Positions 1 to 7,876 of a stretch of DNA of 17,117 bases are shown in pieces. A model generated the notes under the pieces. That model did no database searches, was not told the origin of the DNA, and saw nothing but the letters and a program-made list of their open reading frames with translations. Origin of the DNA: Saprospiraceae bacterium. Its GTDB lineage: Bacteria > Bacteroidota > Bacteroidia > Bacteroidales > JAIPBB01. Made by a program: the position numbers and the translations under genes. Every line of letters begins with the position of its first letter. Position 1 is the stretch's first letter. Location: assembly GCA_021739805.1 (NCBI GenBank), contig JAIPBB010000089.1, positions 1 through 17,117 of the forward strand, in the 5' to 3' direction.

Positions 1-140
1 TAAACCTATTAAAATCAAAAAGCATGGCAGAAAAGCTAAAAGCTTTTTCAAATATGGGTTGACATATCTTGCAATGGTGTTGTTCTCTAGTGATATAGAT
101 AAGTTTGAAGAGTGTTGTGATTTTTTGTCATGTACTTAGG
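1..140 (+). mobile_element. Right end of an insertion sequence (probably IS4 family) inserted in a histidine kinase gene
   Basis: The first ~140 bases carry the 3' end of a transposase reading frame on the plus strand. On the minus strand, the kinase reading frame keeps normal family sequence until about position 142 and then hits a stop inside this segment. The element end is therefore placed near 139-142, with a probable terminal repeat reading CCTAAGTACATGACA inward on the minus strand. The other end and any target duplication lie outside the window. The boundary is inferred from where kinase homology stops and is good to a few bases only. Confidence 0.75.
2..139 (+). CDS. IS transposase, C-terminal fragment (left part outside the window)
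   Basis: An open frame enters from the left edge and stops at TAG 137-139, giving 45 residues. It contains KKHGRKAKSFFKYGL and ends in DFLSCT. A basic HGR-K-KS-x-F-K/R-YGL segment and a final FLSCT are, from memory, the usual tail of a group of Bacteroidota IS4-type DDE transposases, where the stop codon lies at or inside the right terminal repeat. The catalytic residues are upstream of the window, so activity cannot be judged. Family assignment rests on this tail alone and the IS4 label is less sure than the call of transposase. Confidence 0.7.
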   Translation, partial: KPIKIKKHGRKAKSFFKYGLTYLAMVLFSSDIDKFEECCDFLSCT

Positions 141-1261
141 TTTTTATTATCAAGTAAAGCCATTTGTAGCACATTTTCAACCTGTTGATTCATTCGTTTG
201 CTTTCTGATTTTATCATTTTAGTAAAGAAACTAACTTTCTCATTTTTTAAATCATCAATTGAATTGATAGAGTCAGCAGCTAAAGAGATTGTTGCAATTG
301 GTGTTTTAAATTCATGAGTCATATTATTAATAAAATCCGACTTTATTTCTGAAATTTTCTTTTGTCTCAGCATATAAACAACAGACAACCAAAATACAAC
401 AAAAATTATTAAAGTAAAAATCAAAGAACCTAATATTGGTATTCCTAACGAACTAAATGCTAAAATTGAGTTATCAGTAAAATAAATAATTAAGTCAGTT
501 TTTTTATCAATAATCGCATTCGGGAAAAGTTTTTGCTTAAATCCTTTTGACCCTGATTTGATTTTATAATTATCCGAAACTTTTAAAAGGCTATCAGCTT
601 TTGTAAGCTCATATTCAAATTTTTGATTAATGCCATAATTTGATAATTCACTTTTTAAAATTTCAACTATCTCTTCAGAGCTGATTTTATTTTCTTTCAA
701 TAAATCATCCGTTGTAATTTCAAGTACAATTTGATTTAGGACATCAGAAATTTTATCTTTCTTGCGTTTAAGCTTCGTATTATAGCTTTTAATTCGAACT
801 TTCCCTGATAAACTATCAGAAATATCATTTGTCATTGTATTGCAAGAATCAGAGATAATTGTCATTATTTTTATTGAGCTATCAATACCTGCTATTGATG
901 TAATTATTTCGTGATTAAGACTGTCGCTAATCAATTTGATGTCTTTTCCTATTTCACTTCCACCAATAATTTTGATTTTACTAATTAAAGGGTGCTCTTT
1001 ACTATTTTCATCTAAAAATACTGTATCAGCATCGATTTTTAGAGTGCTTGTATAAGCATCCATTTTCTTACTTACAACATCAAGAGCATCTTTGGTTTCA
1101 AGACGTTTATTAAGCTCACTTAATGCTTCCGAAACATTTTGATTGAATTGCTCTTGTTTAACATCAACTGCATTTTTTATCCATAAAAGCTGAATAAAAA
1201 TTATTCCTAATAATGCAATCGACATTAAAATAAGCAAATATGGAAAAGTCTTTTTGTTCAA
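128..1261 (-). CDS. Sensor histidine kinase, truncated by IS insertion (ATPase domain missing)
   Basis: Membrane-bound sensor kinase of a two-component system. Visible parts are an N-terminal transmembrane helix (about 6-28), a ~245-residue periplasmic sensor region, a second helix (about 273-298), and a HisKA dimerisation domain with the H-box NNMTHEFKTP; the phospho-acceptor is His316. The protein then follows the normal second HisKA helix (ENVLQMALLDNKN) and stops within a few residues, at an IS end. The N, G1 and G2 boxes of the HATPase domain are absent. A 377-residue product could still be made and dimerise, but it could not autophosphorylate in cis, so I regard the gene as broken. A response regulator would normally follow downstream, beyond the IS. 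The start ATG at 1261 fits a -7 element at 1292-1299. It is divergent from the T9SS gene at 1428. Confidence 0.88.
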   Translation of the reverse strand: MNKKTFPYLLILMSIALLGIIFIQLLWIKNAVDVKQEQFNQNVSEALSELNKRLETKDALDVVSKKMDAYTSTLKIDADTVFLDENSKEHPLISKIKIIGGSEIGKDIKLISDSLNHEIITSIAGIDSSIKIMTIISDSCNTMTNDISDSLSGKVRIKSYNTKLKRKKDKISDVLNQIVLEITTDDLLKENKISSEEIVEILKSELSNYGINQKFEYELTKADSLLKVSDNYKIKSGSKGFKQKLFPNAIIDKKTDLIIYFTDNSILAFSSLGIPILGSLIFTLIIFVVFWLSVVYMLRQKKISEIKSDFINNMTHEFKTPIATISLAADSINSIDDLKNEKVSFFTKMIKSESKRMNQQVENVLQMALLDNKNLST

Positions 1262-1291
1262 ATTAATGAGATTTAAGTTTTAAAACTGTCC

Positions 1292-1299
1292 CAAAATTA
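1292..1299 (-). promoter_or_regulatory. -7 promoter element (TAATTTTG) of the histidine kinase
   Basis: The minus strand reads TAATTTTG, a full match to the Bacteroidota primary sigma -7 consensus TAnnTTTG, about 30 nt upstream of the kinase start. No good -33 TTTG is seen. It is the same octamer as the opposing promoter at 1385-1392. Confidence 0.6.
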
Positions 1300-1305
1300 T
1301 TATAT

Positions 1306-1363
1306 TTTAACAAGATAAGTTCAATTTTAACCTTTCTTTAACAACATTTAACCGCCCTTTAAC
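1306..1363. promoter_or_regulatory. Five helically phased TTTAAC boxes, probable response-regulator operator
   Basis: TTTAAC occurs on the plus strand at 1306, 1326, 1337, 1347 and 1358, so the starts are 20, 11, 10 and 11 bp apart, i.e. all on one face of the helix. Direct repeats at ~11 bp are the typical target layout of OmpR/PhoB-type response regulators, which bind in tandem. The last box ends 21 bp before the plus-strand -7 element, replacing a -33 motif. The first begins 6 bp from the minus-strand -7 element. I infer autoregulation by the missing partner regulator. Confidence 0.55.
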
Positions 1364-1384
1364 AATAGCTGAATCATTTGAAAC

Positions 1385-1392
1385 TAATTTTG
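1385..1392 (+). promoter_or_regulatory. -7 promoter element (TAATTTTG) of the acidic T9SS gene
   Basis: Full match to TAnnTTTG, 35 nt before the ATG at 1428. There is no TTTG at the expected -33 position; a TTTAAC box lies close upstream instead, which suggests an activator-dependent promoter. Confidence 0.6.
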
Positions 1393-1427
1393 CTCCGACA
1401 ATTAGTAAAAATCTAAATTTATTTAAA

Positions 1428-2462
1428 ATGAAAAAACAAGCCTTATTAAAATTTGCACTTTTAATTCTTTTATTTGTTCTTCCTACATCAATCCTATTTT
1501 CTCAAAACAAAGAGAAAGAAAAGGAGAAAACCATTAAAATCAAGATGGTTAAAGAAGGTGATGATGGTAAAACTATCTCGATTGACACAACAATTAATTT
1601 AACCGAAGAAATGAATTTTGATGAAATTAACGAGATGATTCAGACAATCACTTTAGACATGGATTTACCTGACTCAATTAAAGACATTATGAAAACTATT
1701 GATATTCATAAATGTCTTGACAAAGATGATACTTGTAAGACAAAAGTAATTGTGAAAGTTCTTGATGGAGAAACTTATATCAAAAAAGATGATGGTAATA
1801 TAATGATAATTTGTGATTCAATTTCAATGAAAGATATTGATAGTGATGATAAAGAAATTCACAAAATCACAATCATGAAGTCTAGTGAAAATGGCGAACC
1901 TAAAATAAGTAATGCCGGTGAAGAAGAAATCCAGATTGATATTGATACTGAAGATGATGGTGTTATGAAAATTAAAATGATTTCAAAAGATGGTGAAGAA
2001 GTTATAATGGAAAAGAACATTGATGTTGATGAAATTTTGAAAGATGTCGAAAAATTGGAAGGTGATACTAAGGTCAATGTTATTAAAACAAGCAGTAATG
2101 GGAAAACTATTATTATCGCTACAAAAGTAATTCTTGTTGATCTTGATGAAAATGATATTAGTACTTTAAAGAAATCAGGAGTTAAAGATATTAAGAACAA
2201 CAAACTGAAAGTTGAAGAAATGAACTTCTATCCTAACCCAAACAATGGTAAATTCAAACTGAGTTTCGAATTAGATTCAAAAGACAAAACTGTGGTTTCA
2301 ATTTTTGATGAAAGTGGCAAAAGAGTTTATTTAGAAGAAATCCAGGATTTTACTGGAATCTATAATAAGGAAATCGACTTAAGTGGCGAACCAAAAGGAA
2401 TCTATTTTATAAATGTTAATCAAGATAAAAAATCATTAACCAAGAAAATTATCGTAAACTAA
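1428..2462 (+). CDS. Acidic secreted protein with T9SS type A sorting domain
   Basis: The N-terminus is a signal peptide (MKKQALLKF followed by a long hydrophobic core, cleavage likely near SILFSQ-NK). The mature part (about 28-260) is rich in Asp, Glu, Lys and Ile, with repeated short beta-like stretches such as IKIKMVKEGDDGKTI and MKIKMISKDGEEV. I do not recognise a named domain there. The last ~80 residues are a T9SS type A sorting domain: FYPNPNNGKF, then VSIFDESGKRVY, then EPKGIYFINV and a basic KKIIVN end. The protein should cross the outer membrane by T9SS and be anchored or released at the surface. It is divergent from the sensor kinase and shares its control region, so it is a good candidate target of that system. 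A strong terminator follows. Function unknown. Confidence 0.85.
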   Translation: MKKQALLKFALLILLFVLPTSILFSQNKEKEKEKTIKIKMVKEGDDGKTISIDTTINLTEEMNFDEINEMIQTITLDMDLPDSIKDIMKTIDIHKCLDKDDTCKTKVIVKVLDGETYIKKDDGNIMIICDSISMKDIDSDDKEIHKITIMKSSENGEPKISNAGEEEIQIDIDTEDDGVMKIKMISKDGEEVIMEKNIDVDEILKDVEKLEGDTKVNVIKTSSNGKTIIIATKVILVDLDENDISTLKKSGVKDIKNNKLKVEEMNFYPNPNNGKFKLSFELDSKDKTVVSIFDESGKRVYLEEIQDFTGIYNKEIDLSGEPKGIYFINVNQDKKSLTKKIIVN

Positions 2463-2486
2463 ACTTTCTACAAACAATAATTTAAT

Positions 2487-2520
2487 GGCTGTTTTCAATT
2501 GGAAGCAGCCTTTATTTTTA
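2487..2520 (+). terminator. Intrinsic terminator after the acidic T9SS gene
   Basis: Ten-pair stem: GGCTGTTTTC (2487-2496) pairs with GGAAGCAGCC (2501-2510) with two G-T pairs and loop AATT, followed by TTTATTTTT. It is related in sequence to the terminator at 4216-4250. Confidence 0.88.
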
Positions 2521-2583
2521 AAAGAAAATTTATTAAGTGAATAAATAAATCAACTTATTTCTATTTTTTAGGCAACTTTCCAT

Positions 2584-2591
2584 TAATTTTG
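2584..2591 (+). promoter_or_regulatory. -7 promoter element (TAATTTTG) of the 518-residue T9SS gene
   Basis: Full match to TAnnTTTG, 43 nt upstream of the ATG at 2635 and downstream of the previous terminator, so this gene has its own promoter. The -33 region is only T-rich (ATTTTTT). Confidence 0.55.
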
Positions 2592-2634
2592 AGTGTCTAA
2601 TTATGAAACAGATTTATATTAAAAAATTTATTAC

Positions 2635-4191
2635 ATGAAAAAAGTTGTAATTTCTTTCCTTACATTATTAGTTCCAATATTGATGTCAGCTCAAGTTGTA
2701 ATTTTTCATGAAAATTTTGAAGCACCATCTTATGCTGATAGTGTTACTTCCTCGCAAACAGCAAACAATGTGGACCATTGGGGAATAAGTTCAATGCTTT
2801 ATAACTCCGGGGGATTTTCTGACTCTTGTCCAGTTATTCAAAATGATACTACCTATTTAACGACAAATGCTTTTAGTACAATTGGGGTCACTACTGTTAT
2901 TCTTGAGTTTGACCATATTTGTAAAATAGAGTTTTTTGATGCTGCTGAAATTCATGTGTCAAACAATAATGGTCTAACATGGACTAAGCTAACCTGGGCT
3001 CAATATAATGGGTCTGGTCAATTCAATGCTATTGGGTATAAATTTGCTTCAGTATCATATTCTGTATGGGATCCTGCAAATAATACTGCCATTCCAACTA
3101 ATACGTGGTGGAAGCATGAAACTTTTAATATTACATCATTAGTTTCAAATTCATCTCAAGTTAAAATCAGATTCTTGCTTGCTGATTTGAACAATACCGG
3201 CTCAGCAGGAAATTATGGATGGCTAATTGATGATATCAAGGTATCTAATCCAAATGCAACAATTTCAGATGCCGGTGTTATAAACATTTTAAACCCAACG
3301 AATACATCTCAAATATTTAGTACTGTTCAGGTTTATGTTGAAATAAAAAACTTTGGTAATATTCCTTTAACATCAATACCGGTTAAATATCAGGTAAATA
3401 ATAATGCAATTGTTTCTGAGATCTGGACTGGTAACTTACTCCCAGATTCATCAATTAATTATAACTTTCAAACAACTTTTACAGCTGGATGGACTAATAC
3501 AAGCTATGATATATGCTCATGGACAGAATTATTAAATGACAATCAAAATCTAAATGATAGTTCTTGTAAAACTATAACCTTACTAAACTCAAATTACGAT
3601 GTAGGGATTTCAAAAATAATTGAACCATCAATGGATACGCTATGCTATCATCCTAGTTTTTATGAATATACTATTAAAGTAAGAATAAAAAACTTCAATA
3701 TTCAGCCACATAGCACAATTCCTGTCGAATATCAGGTTGGCTCATCAGTTCCTGTCTCGGAAATCTGGACAGGTTCAATATTGAATAGCTATGACTCTAT
3801 TGATTATACATTTAACACAAAATATCTTTCAACAACTTCAGGCAGTTTTAACATTTGTGCTCGTACAAAATTATTAGATTTAGATTCAACAAATAATGAA
3901 AGTTGTAGAACATATATCACAAGCCCATGTACTGGACTTGAAGAAAATTTTATTGAAACAACATTCGAAATTTATCCAAATCCTAGTTCAGGTATCATAA
4001 CACTTATATTTGATAATAATAAAGAAGAATTGTTTATTAGAATTACAAATATATACGGGCAGAGTATTAAAAAATTTTACACAAATGAAGTTTTAAATAC
4101 GATTGATTTTAGTCAAGAACCAAAAGGAATCTATTTCATTAATGTTAATCAAAATAAAAAGTCATTAACAAGAAAAGTTATTATAAACTAA
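2635..4191 (+). CDS. Secreted T9SS cargo with tandem CARDB-like repeats
   Basis: A signal peptide (about 1-19, ending MSAQ) is followed by a ~190-residue beta-rich domain that begins FHENFEAP and ends GWLIDDIKV. That ending is typical of the jelly-roll 'choice-of-anchor J' or MAM-like domains of Bacteroidota surface proteins. Two tandem repeats follow, starting near residues 210 (DAGVINIL) and 320 (DVGISKII). Each holds an xVxIKNFxxxP segment, an IPVxYQV strand and SEIWTG, which suggests CARDB/adhesin-like Ig folds. The type A sorting domain starts near 444 (FEIYPNPSSG) and ends KKSLTRKVIIN. No catalytic motif is seen; a structural, adhesive or substrate-binding surface role is likely. The last 25 residues and the terminator closely match the preceding gene. 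It has its own promoter and terminator. Confidence 0.85.
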   Translation: MKKVVISFLTLLVPILMSAQVVIFHENFEAPSYADSVTSSQTANNVDHWGISSMLYNSGGFSDSCPVIQNDTTYLTTNAFSTIGVTTVILEFDHICKIEFFDAAEIHVSNNNGLTWTKLTWAQYNGSGQFNAIGYKFASVSYSVWDPANNTAIPTNTWWKHETFNITSLVSNSSQVKIRFLLADLNNTGSAGNYGWLIDDIKVSNPNATISDAGVINILNPTNTSQIFSTVQVYVEIKNFGNIPLTSIPVKYQVNNNAIVSEIWTGNLLPDSSINYNFQTTFTAGWTNTSYDICSWTELLNDNQNLNDSSCKTITLLNSNYDVGISKIIEPSMDTLCYHPSFYEYTIKVRIKNFNIQPHSTIPVEYQVGSSVPVSEIWTGSILNSYDSIDYTFNTKYLSTTSGSFNICARTKLLDLDSTNNESCRTYITSPCTGLEENFIETTFEIYPNPSSGIITLIFDNNKEELFIRITNIYGQSIKKFYTNEVLNTIDFSQEPKGIYFINVNQNKKSLTRKVIIN

Positions 4192-4215
4192 GCTTTCTAT
4201 AAACAATACTCAAAA

Positions 4216-4250
4216 GGCTGTTTTCATTCGAAAGTAGCCTTTTTCTTTTT
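4216..4250 (+). terminator. Intrinsic terminator after the 518-residue T9SS gene
   Basis: GGCTGTTTTC (4216-4225) pairs over ten positions with GAAAGTAGCC (4230-4239), loop ATTC, then TTTTTTCTTTTT. The 5' arm is identical to that of the terminator at 2487. Confidence 0.88.
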
Positions 4251-4661
4251 AGATTTAAATTACTAAAAATATATCATTACTGTCTGGATAAATTTCGGTG
4301 GCTATTTAGCAAGGTCGTTATTTGAAGCCGTAAATCATCATTTTCTAAAATTGGGAAATATAAGATTTAACTTAAATTATCAATCAATAATTTACAAATT
4401 CCCAATATGGGATTTATTTTTTATTATTTAGCTTAAAACTACTTGAATCTTTACTATATAGCTGTTTTAGTGTTTCCAAAATTCAACCAAAACATAATAA
4501 ACGACAATTTATTTATAAATTACACACTGTAATTTTGTTACCAGAAAATTTTTATATATAAAAATAAAATCTCCAACAAAGTCTTATATTCTTATTTACA
4601 ATGCTTTAAACCTACCTAAATCTCCCTATGGGATTTTTATTTCTTTTTATGGGAATAATTC
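4251..4661. other. Non-coding gap between the T9SS cargo and the C25 protease
   Basis: I see no convincing gene. A weak hairpin TCCCA-ATA-TGGGA (4400-4412) followed by TTTATTTTTT could be a second, weak terminator. TTCCCAAT at 4399-4406 is also the inverted partner of ATTGGGAA at 4350-4357. The region is otherwise low-complexity AT. Confidence 0.5.
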
Positions 4662-4692
4662 TTGACATTAGATTTTCGCCAATGTATTTTTG
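4662..4692 (+). promoter_or_regulatory. Promoter of the C25 protease: TTGACA, 17 bp, TATTTTTG
   Basis: TTGACA at 4662-4667 is separated by 17 bp from TATTTTTG at 4685-4692, a full TAnnTTTG match. This is the best-formed promoter in the window. It lies upstream of the ATG at 4721 but inside the longest open frame (from 4628), so it decides the start. Confidence 0.65.
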
Positions 4693-4720
4693 TCATGTTG
4701 AAAATAAAAAACCCAAAGCA

Positions 4721-7700
4721 ATGAAAACTCTAAACCCACAAAAAACAAAAAAGTACAAAATTGTAGCTTTTTTATTACTTGCATTATTATATAATGTATC
4801 TAATGCACAAAACACAAATTTAATTTACTCTGAGAATTCTTTAACAACTAATGAATTATCACAATCAAATTTTCAACCTGAAAGAAATATAAATTGTGAT
4901 AATGAGAATTTTATTAATGTTAATTACAGCTTTGAAGGCTTACGCATTAAAAACGAAACTGTTGGAAACGTCTCTTATCAAAAACTAATTATTGATGGTT
5001 ATGGACAATTGAATGAAGTAGGTAAACCTTCTCTTCCATCTCACACTGATTTAATTGCAATACCAGAAAATTCAAATCCAACAATAATTATCGAAGAAGT
5101 AATAACTGAAGAATATTCCGGATATATGATTTTTCCGGCATTAGAACCTGCAATTGATACAAAGGATGCTAAAAATCCTGAATTTGTAATTGATAATAAT
5201 ACTTATAATACTAATGAATATTATCCTGAAAATATAGTAAGGATTGTTGATATTCAGAAATTACGTGGAATGCCAATAGCAATGGTGAATATTTGTCCAG
5301 TTCAGTTTAATCCGGTTACCGGAAAAATTAAAGTTTATAAAAAAATCAAATATAGAATACAATATAATGGTGGAACAAAATCTTATAATCGATTAGAAAG
5401 AGAATCATCAGAAAATTTCAAAAAAATATTACAAAATGTTGTTATAAACAGATCTGCTCTTCCTCCGGTATCAAAAACTAAAAGTTCACCAGACAGTAAG
5501 GATTATATTATAATAACAACAACTGCTTATGCTGCAGCAGCTGATACTTTAGCAAAATGGAAAAGCCAAATGGGTTATAAAGTTGATGTTGTTACTAAAT
5601 CAAGCTGGACAGCAGTTGATGTTAAAGATTCTATTCATACCAGATATCAAAACTGGACTCCAAAACCTGATTATTTTGTAATTATTGGTGACCAAGCTGA
5701 TGTTCCTGCTGAAATTCATTCTGCTCCAAACAATGTATCATTCGTTACTGACCTTTATTATGCATGCATGGATGGAACAGGAGATTATTTTCCTGATATG
5801 GCACATGGAAGAATTTCAGTAACATCTGCTGCACAAGCATTAACAACTATTCAGAAAATTGTTGACTACGAAAGAAATCCAATTGTTGATGCTAACTTTT
5901 ACTCAACAGGCGTAAACTTTGGAGAATTTCAAGATGATAACCTTGACGGATATTCAAATAGAAGATTTACACATACAAATGAAGATATTCACGATTATCT
6001 TGTAAATAATGGATATACAATGAACCGCCAATACTTTGCGAATTCAAACGTAACTCCTACTAATTATAATAATGGTTATTACTCAAACGGAGAAGCTATT
6101 CCAAGTGCAATTACAAGAGCAAATTCCTATCCCTGGACTGCAACACAAGGTCATGTGTGGGCTGAATTAAATGCAGGAAAATTCTTAGCTGTTCACAGAG
6201 GACATGGTTATGAAGGTGGATGGGGCTGGGTTCACCCAATGTTTGTTTCTCATCCTTATTATAATCACATTAACACTCTTACTAATGGTAGAAAACTGCC
6301 TGTAGTAATAAGTATTGATTGTTATTCTGGTGATTTTAACACATCAGAATGTTTAGCCGAAAACTTTCTTAGAAAAACTGATGGTGGAGCAGTAGGTGTT
6401 TTTGCAGCTTCTTTCTATAGTTACAGTGGACCAAATGATGGACTTGCTGCCGGTTTAATTGATGCAATTTGGGCAAATCCTGGTCTAGTTCCAAGTTTTG
6501 GTGCAGGTGGAATTTCAAATCCAACTCTATCTACTCATAATGATATTCATACAATGGGAGATGTTCTGAATCAAGGACTTTTAAGAATGGTTGAAACATG
6601 GACTGGAAGCACTATTCAAAATCAATACACATACGAACTATTTCATTATCACGGTGATCCTGCAATGAAAATATGGACAGCATCGCCAACAACTGTAACA
6701 GCAACTCACCTTAGCACTTTACCTAAAAATGCCAACTTTATAAATATATCTAACTCTAACTGCACTAATGGAATTGCCACAATTTATGCTAATGGTGAAT
6801 TGCTTGGAAAAACTACTCTTATGGGTGGCAACGGTACAATAGAATTTGTTTGCCTAGATACTGTTCAGGCAATACTTTCAATAACTGGAGAAAACTTCAG
6901 ACCTTATTTGAAAAAAATACAAATAAATAATAATATTGAAAGCACACCACCAATTATGCAGGCTAAAAATCTAACTTTCTCTACTCCAGGTAAAACTTCA
7001 ACTTCTTTAGAAATAAATTGGACTAACGGAGATGGCGACAGAAGGCTTGTAAAAATCAATACTGCCAACTCATTTATTGATCCCGTTGATGGAGTTGAAT
7101 ATAGTGCTGACAGAGTATATAGTGGTGCCGGCGAACAAATTGTTTATAATGATTTTGGAAGCTCTGTTGTTGTAACTAACCTTATTGAAGGCGTAACTTA
7201 TTGGTTTAGAGTTTATGAATACAACAACTTTGGTGTATTTACAATATACACTACTACTACAGAAACAAATAATCCAGCAAATCCTGAAGATGGTGGTGGT
7301 GCTCTTCCAATTGAACTTATCTCGTTCAATGCAAGCTATAATGGACAATCTGTTGAATTAAACTGGGCAACAGCAACTGAAACTAACAATAATTATTTTA
7401 CAATCCAAAGAGCAGAAGATGCTGAAACCTTCATTGATATAACAAACATACCTGGAGCAGGAACAAGTAATAGCCTCATTAATTATGTAGCACAGGATGA
7501 ATTTCCAAACAATAATATCGAGTATTATAGACTAAAACAAACTGATTTCAATGGAAACTTTGATTATTCAGAAATAATTTCGGTAAACTGCAATGATGAT
7601 AACGCATTCAAAATTGTTAATATTATTGACAATAATAATGGTTCATTATCAGTGATTTTCAATAGTAACTCTACACAAAACATAAACTATAGGCTTTTCA

Positions 7701-7858
7701 ATACAAACGGACAACAAGTTATTTCTATGTCTGATTCAAATCTTAATAAAGGTATTAATGAGATTTCATTAAACACAAGCAATTTAAATCAGGGTATATA
7801 TGTATTAAGCCTTCAAAATGAACAAACAGCAATAAGTAAAAATATTGTTATCCAATAA
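4721..7858 (+). CDS. Gingipain-like C25 family cysteine protease with T9SS sorting domain
   Basis: Secreted endopeptidase of 1045 residues. The ATG at 4721 is chosen over the in-frame ATG at 4628 because it starts a proper signal peptide (MKTLNPQKTKKYK, hydrophobic core, NVSNAQ) and the promoter lies between the two. Order: signal peptide (1-30); C25 propeptide-like region (about 60-240, including YGQLNEVGKPSLPSH); C25 catalytic domain (about 261-650). The dyad is His495 in HRGHGYEGGW and Cys534 in ISIDCYSGDFN, matching the GHG and ACxxGDF motifs of gingipains. An FN3-like domain (about 743-853) follows, then a PIELISFNA module, and a type A sorting domain ends QGIYVLSL...NIVIQ. The propeptide and sorting tail fit an exported protease better than the T9SS sortase PorU, which is also C25. 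Specificity (Arg, Lys or other) cannot be read. A receiver gene follows 18 nt downstream. Confidence 0.9.
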   Translation: MKTLNPQKTKKYKIVAFLLLALLYNVSNAQNTNLIYSENSLTTNELSQSNFQPERNINCDNENFINVNYSFEGLRIKNETVGNVSYQKLIIDGYGQLNEVGKPSLPSHTDLIAIPENSNPTIIIEEVITEEYSGYMIFPALEPAIDTKDAKNPEFVIDNNTYNTNEYYPENIVRIVDIQKLRGMPIAMVNICPVQFNPVTGKIKVYKKIKYRIQYNGGTKSYNRLERESSENFKKILQNVVINRSALPPVSKTKSSPDSKDYIIITTTAYAAAADTLAKWKSQMGYKVDVVTKSSWTAVDVKDSIHTRYQNWTPKPDYFVIIGDQADVPAEIHSAPNNVSFVTDLYYACMDGTGDYFPDMAHGRISVTSAAQALTTIQKIVDYERNPIVDANFYSTGVNFGEFQDDNLDGYSNRRFTHTNEDIHDYLVNNGYTMNRQYFANSNVTPTNYNNGYYSNGEAIPSAITRANSYPWTATQGHVWAELNAGKFLAVHRGHGYEGGWGWVHPMFVSHPYYNHINTLTNGRKLPVVISIDCYSGDFNTSECLAENFLRKTDGGAVGVFAASFYSYSGPNDGLAAGLIDAIWANPGLVPSFGAGGISNPTLSTHNDIHTMGDVLNQGLLRMVETWTGSTIQNQYTYELFHYHGDPAMKIWTASPTTVTATHLSTLPKNANFINISNSNCTNGIATIYANGELLGKTTLMGGNGTIEFVCLDTVQAILSITGENFRPYLKKIQINNNIESTPPIMQAKNLTFSTPGKTSTSLEINWTNGDGDRRLVKINTANSFIDPVDGVEYSADRVYSGAGEQIVYNDFGSSVVVTNLIEGVTYWFRVYEYNNFGVFTIYTTTTETNNPANPEDGGGALPIELISFNASYNGQSVELNWATATETNNNYFTIQRAEDAETFIDITNIPGAGTSNSLINYVAQDEFPNNNIEYYRLKQTDFNGNFDYSEIISVNCNDDNAFKIVNIIDNNNGSLSVIFNSNSTQNINYRLFNTNGQQVISMSDSNLNKGINEISLNTSNLNQGIYVLSLQNEQTAISKNIVIQ

Positions 7859-7876
7859 AAAACAAAGGGAACAGCC

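Noticed and set aside
1859..2203. 114-residue open frame on the minus strand inside the acidic T9SS gene
   Set aside because: Ser/Ile/Phe-rich antisense shadow of the acidic coding sequence; no start context or promoter.
4264..4430. Open stretch reading NFGGYLARSLFEAVNHHF in the gap before the C25 protease
   Set aside because: No start codon, AT-rich tail and no recognised family; could be a fossil but nothing supports it.
4721..7858. C25 protein as the T9SS sortase PorU
   Set aside because: It has a gingipain-type propeptide, an FN3-like module and a normal type A sorting tail, and no porV neighbour; an exported protease fits better.
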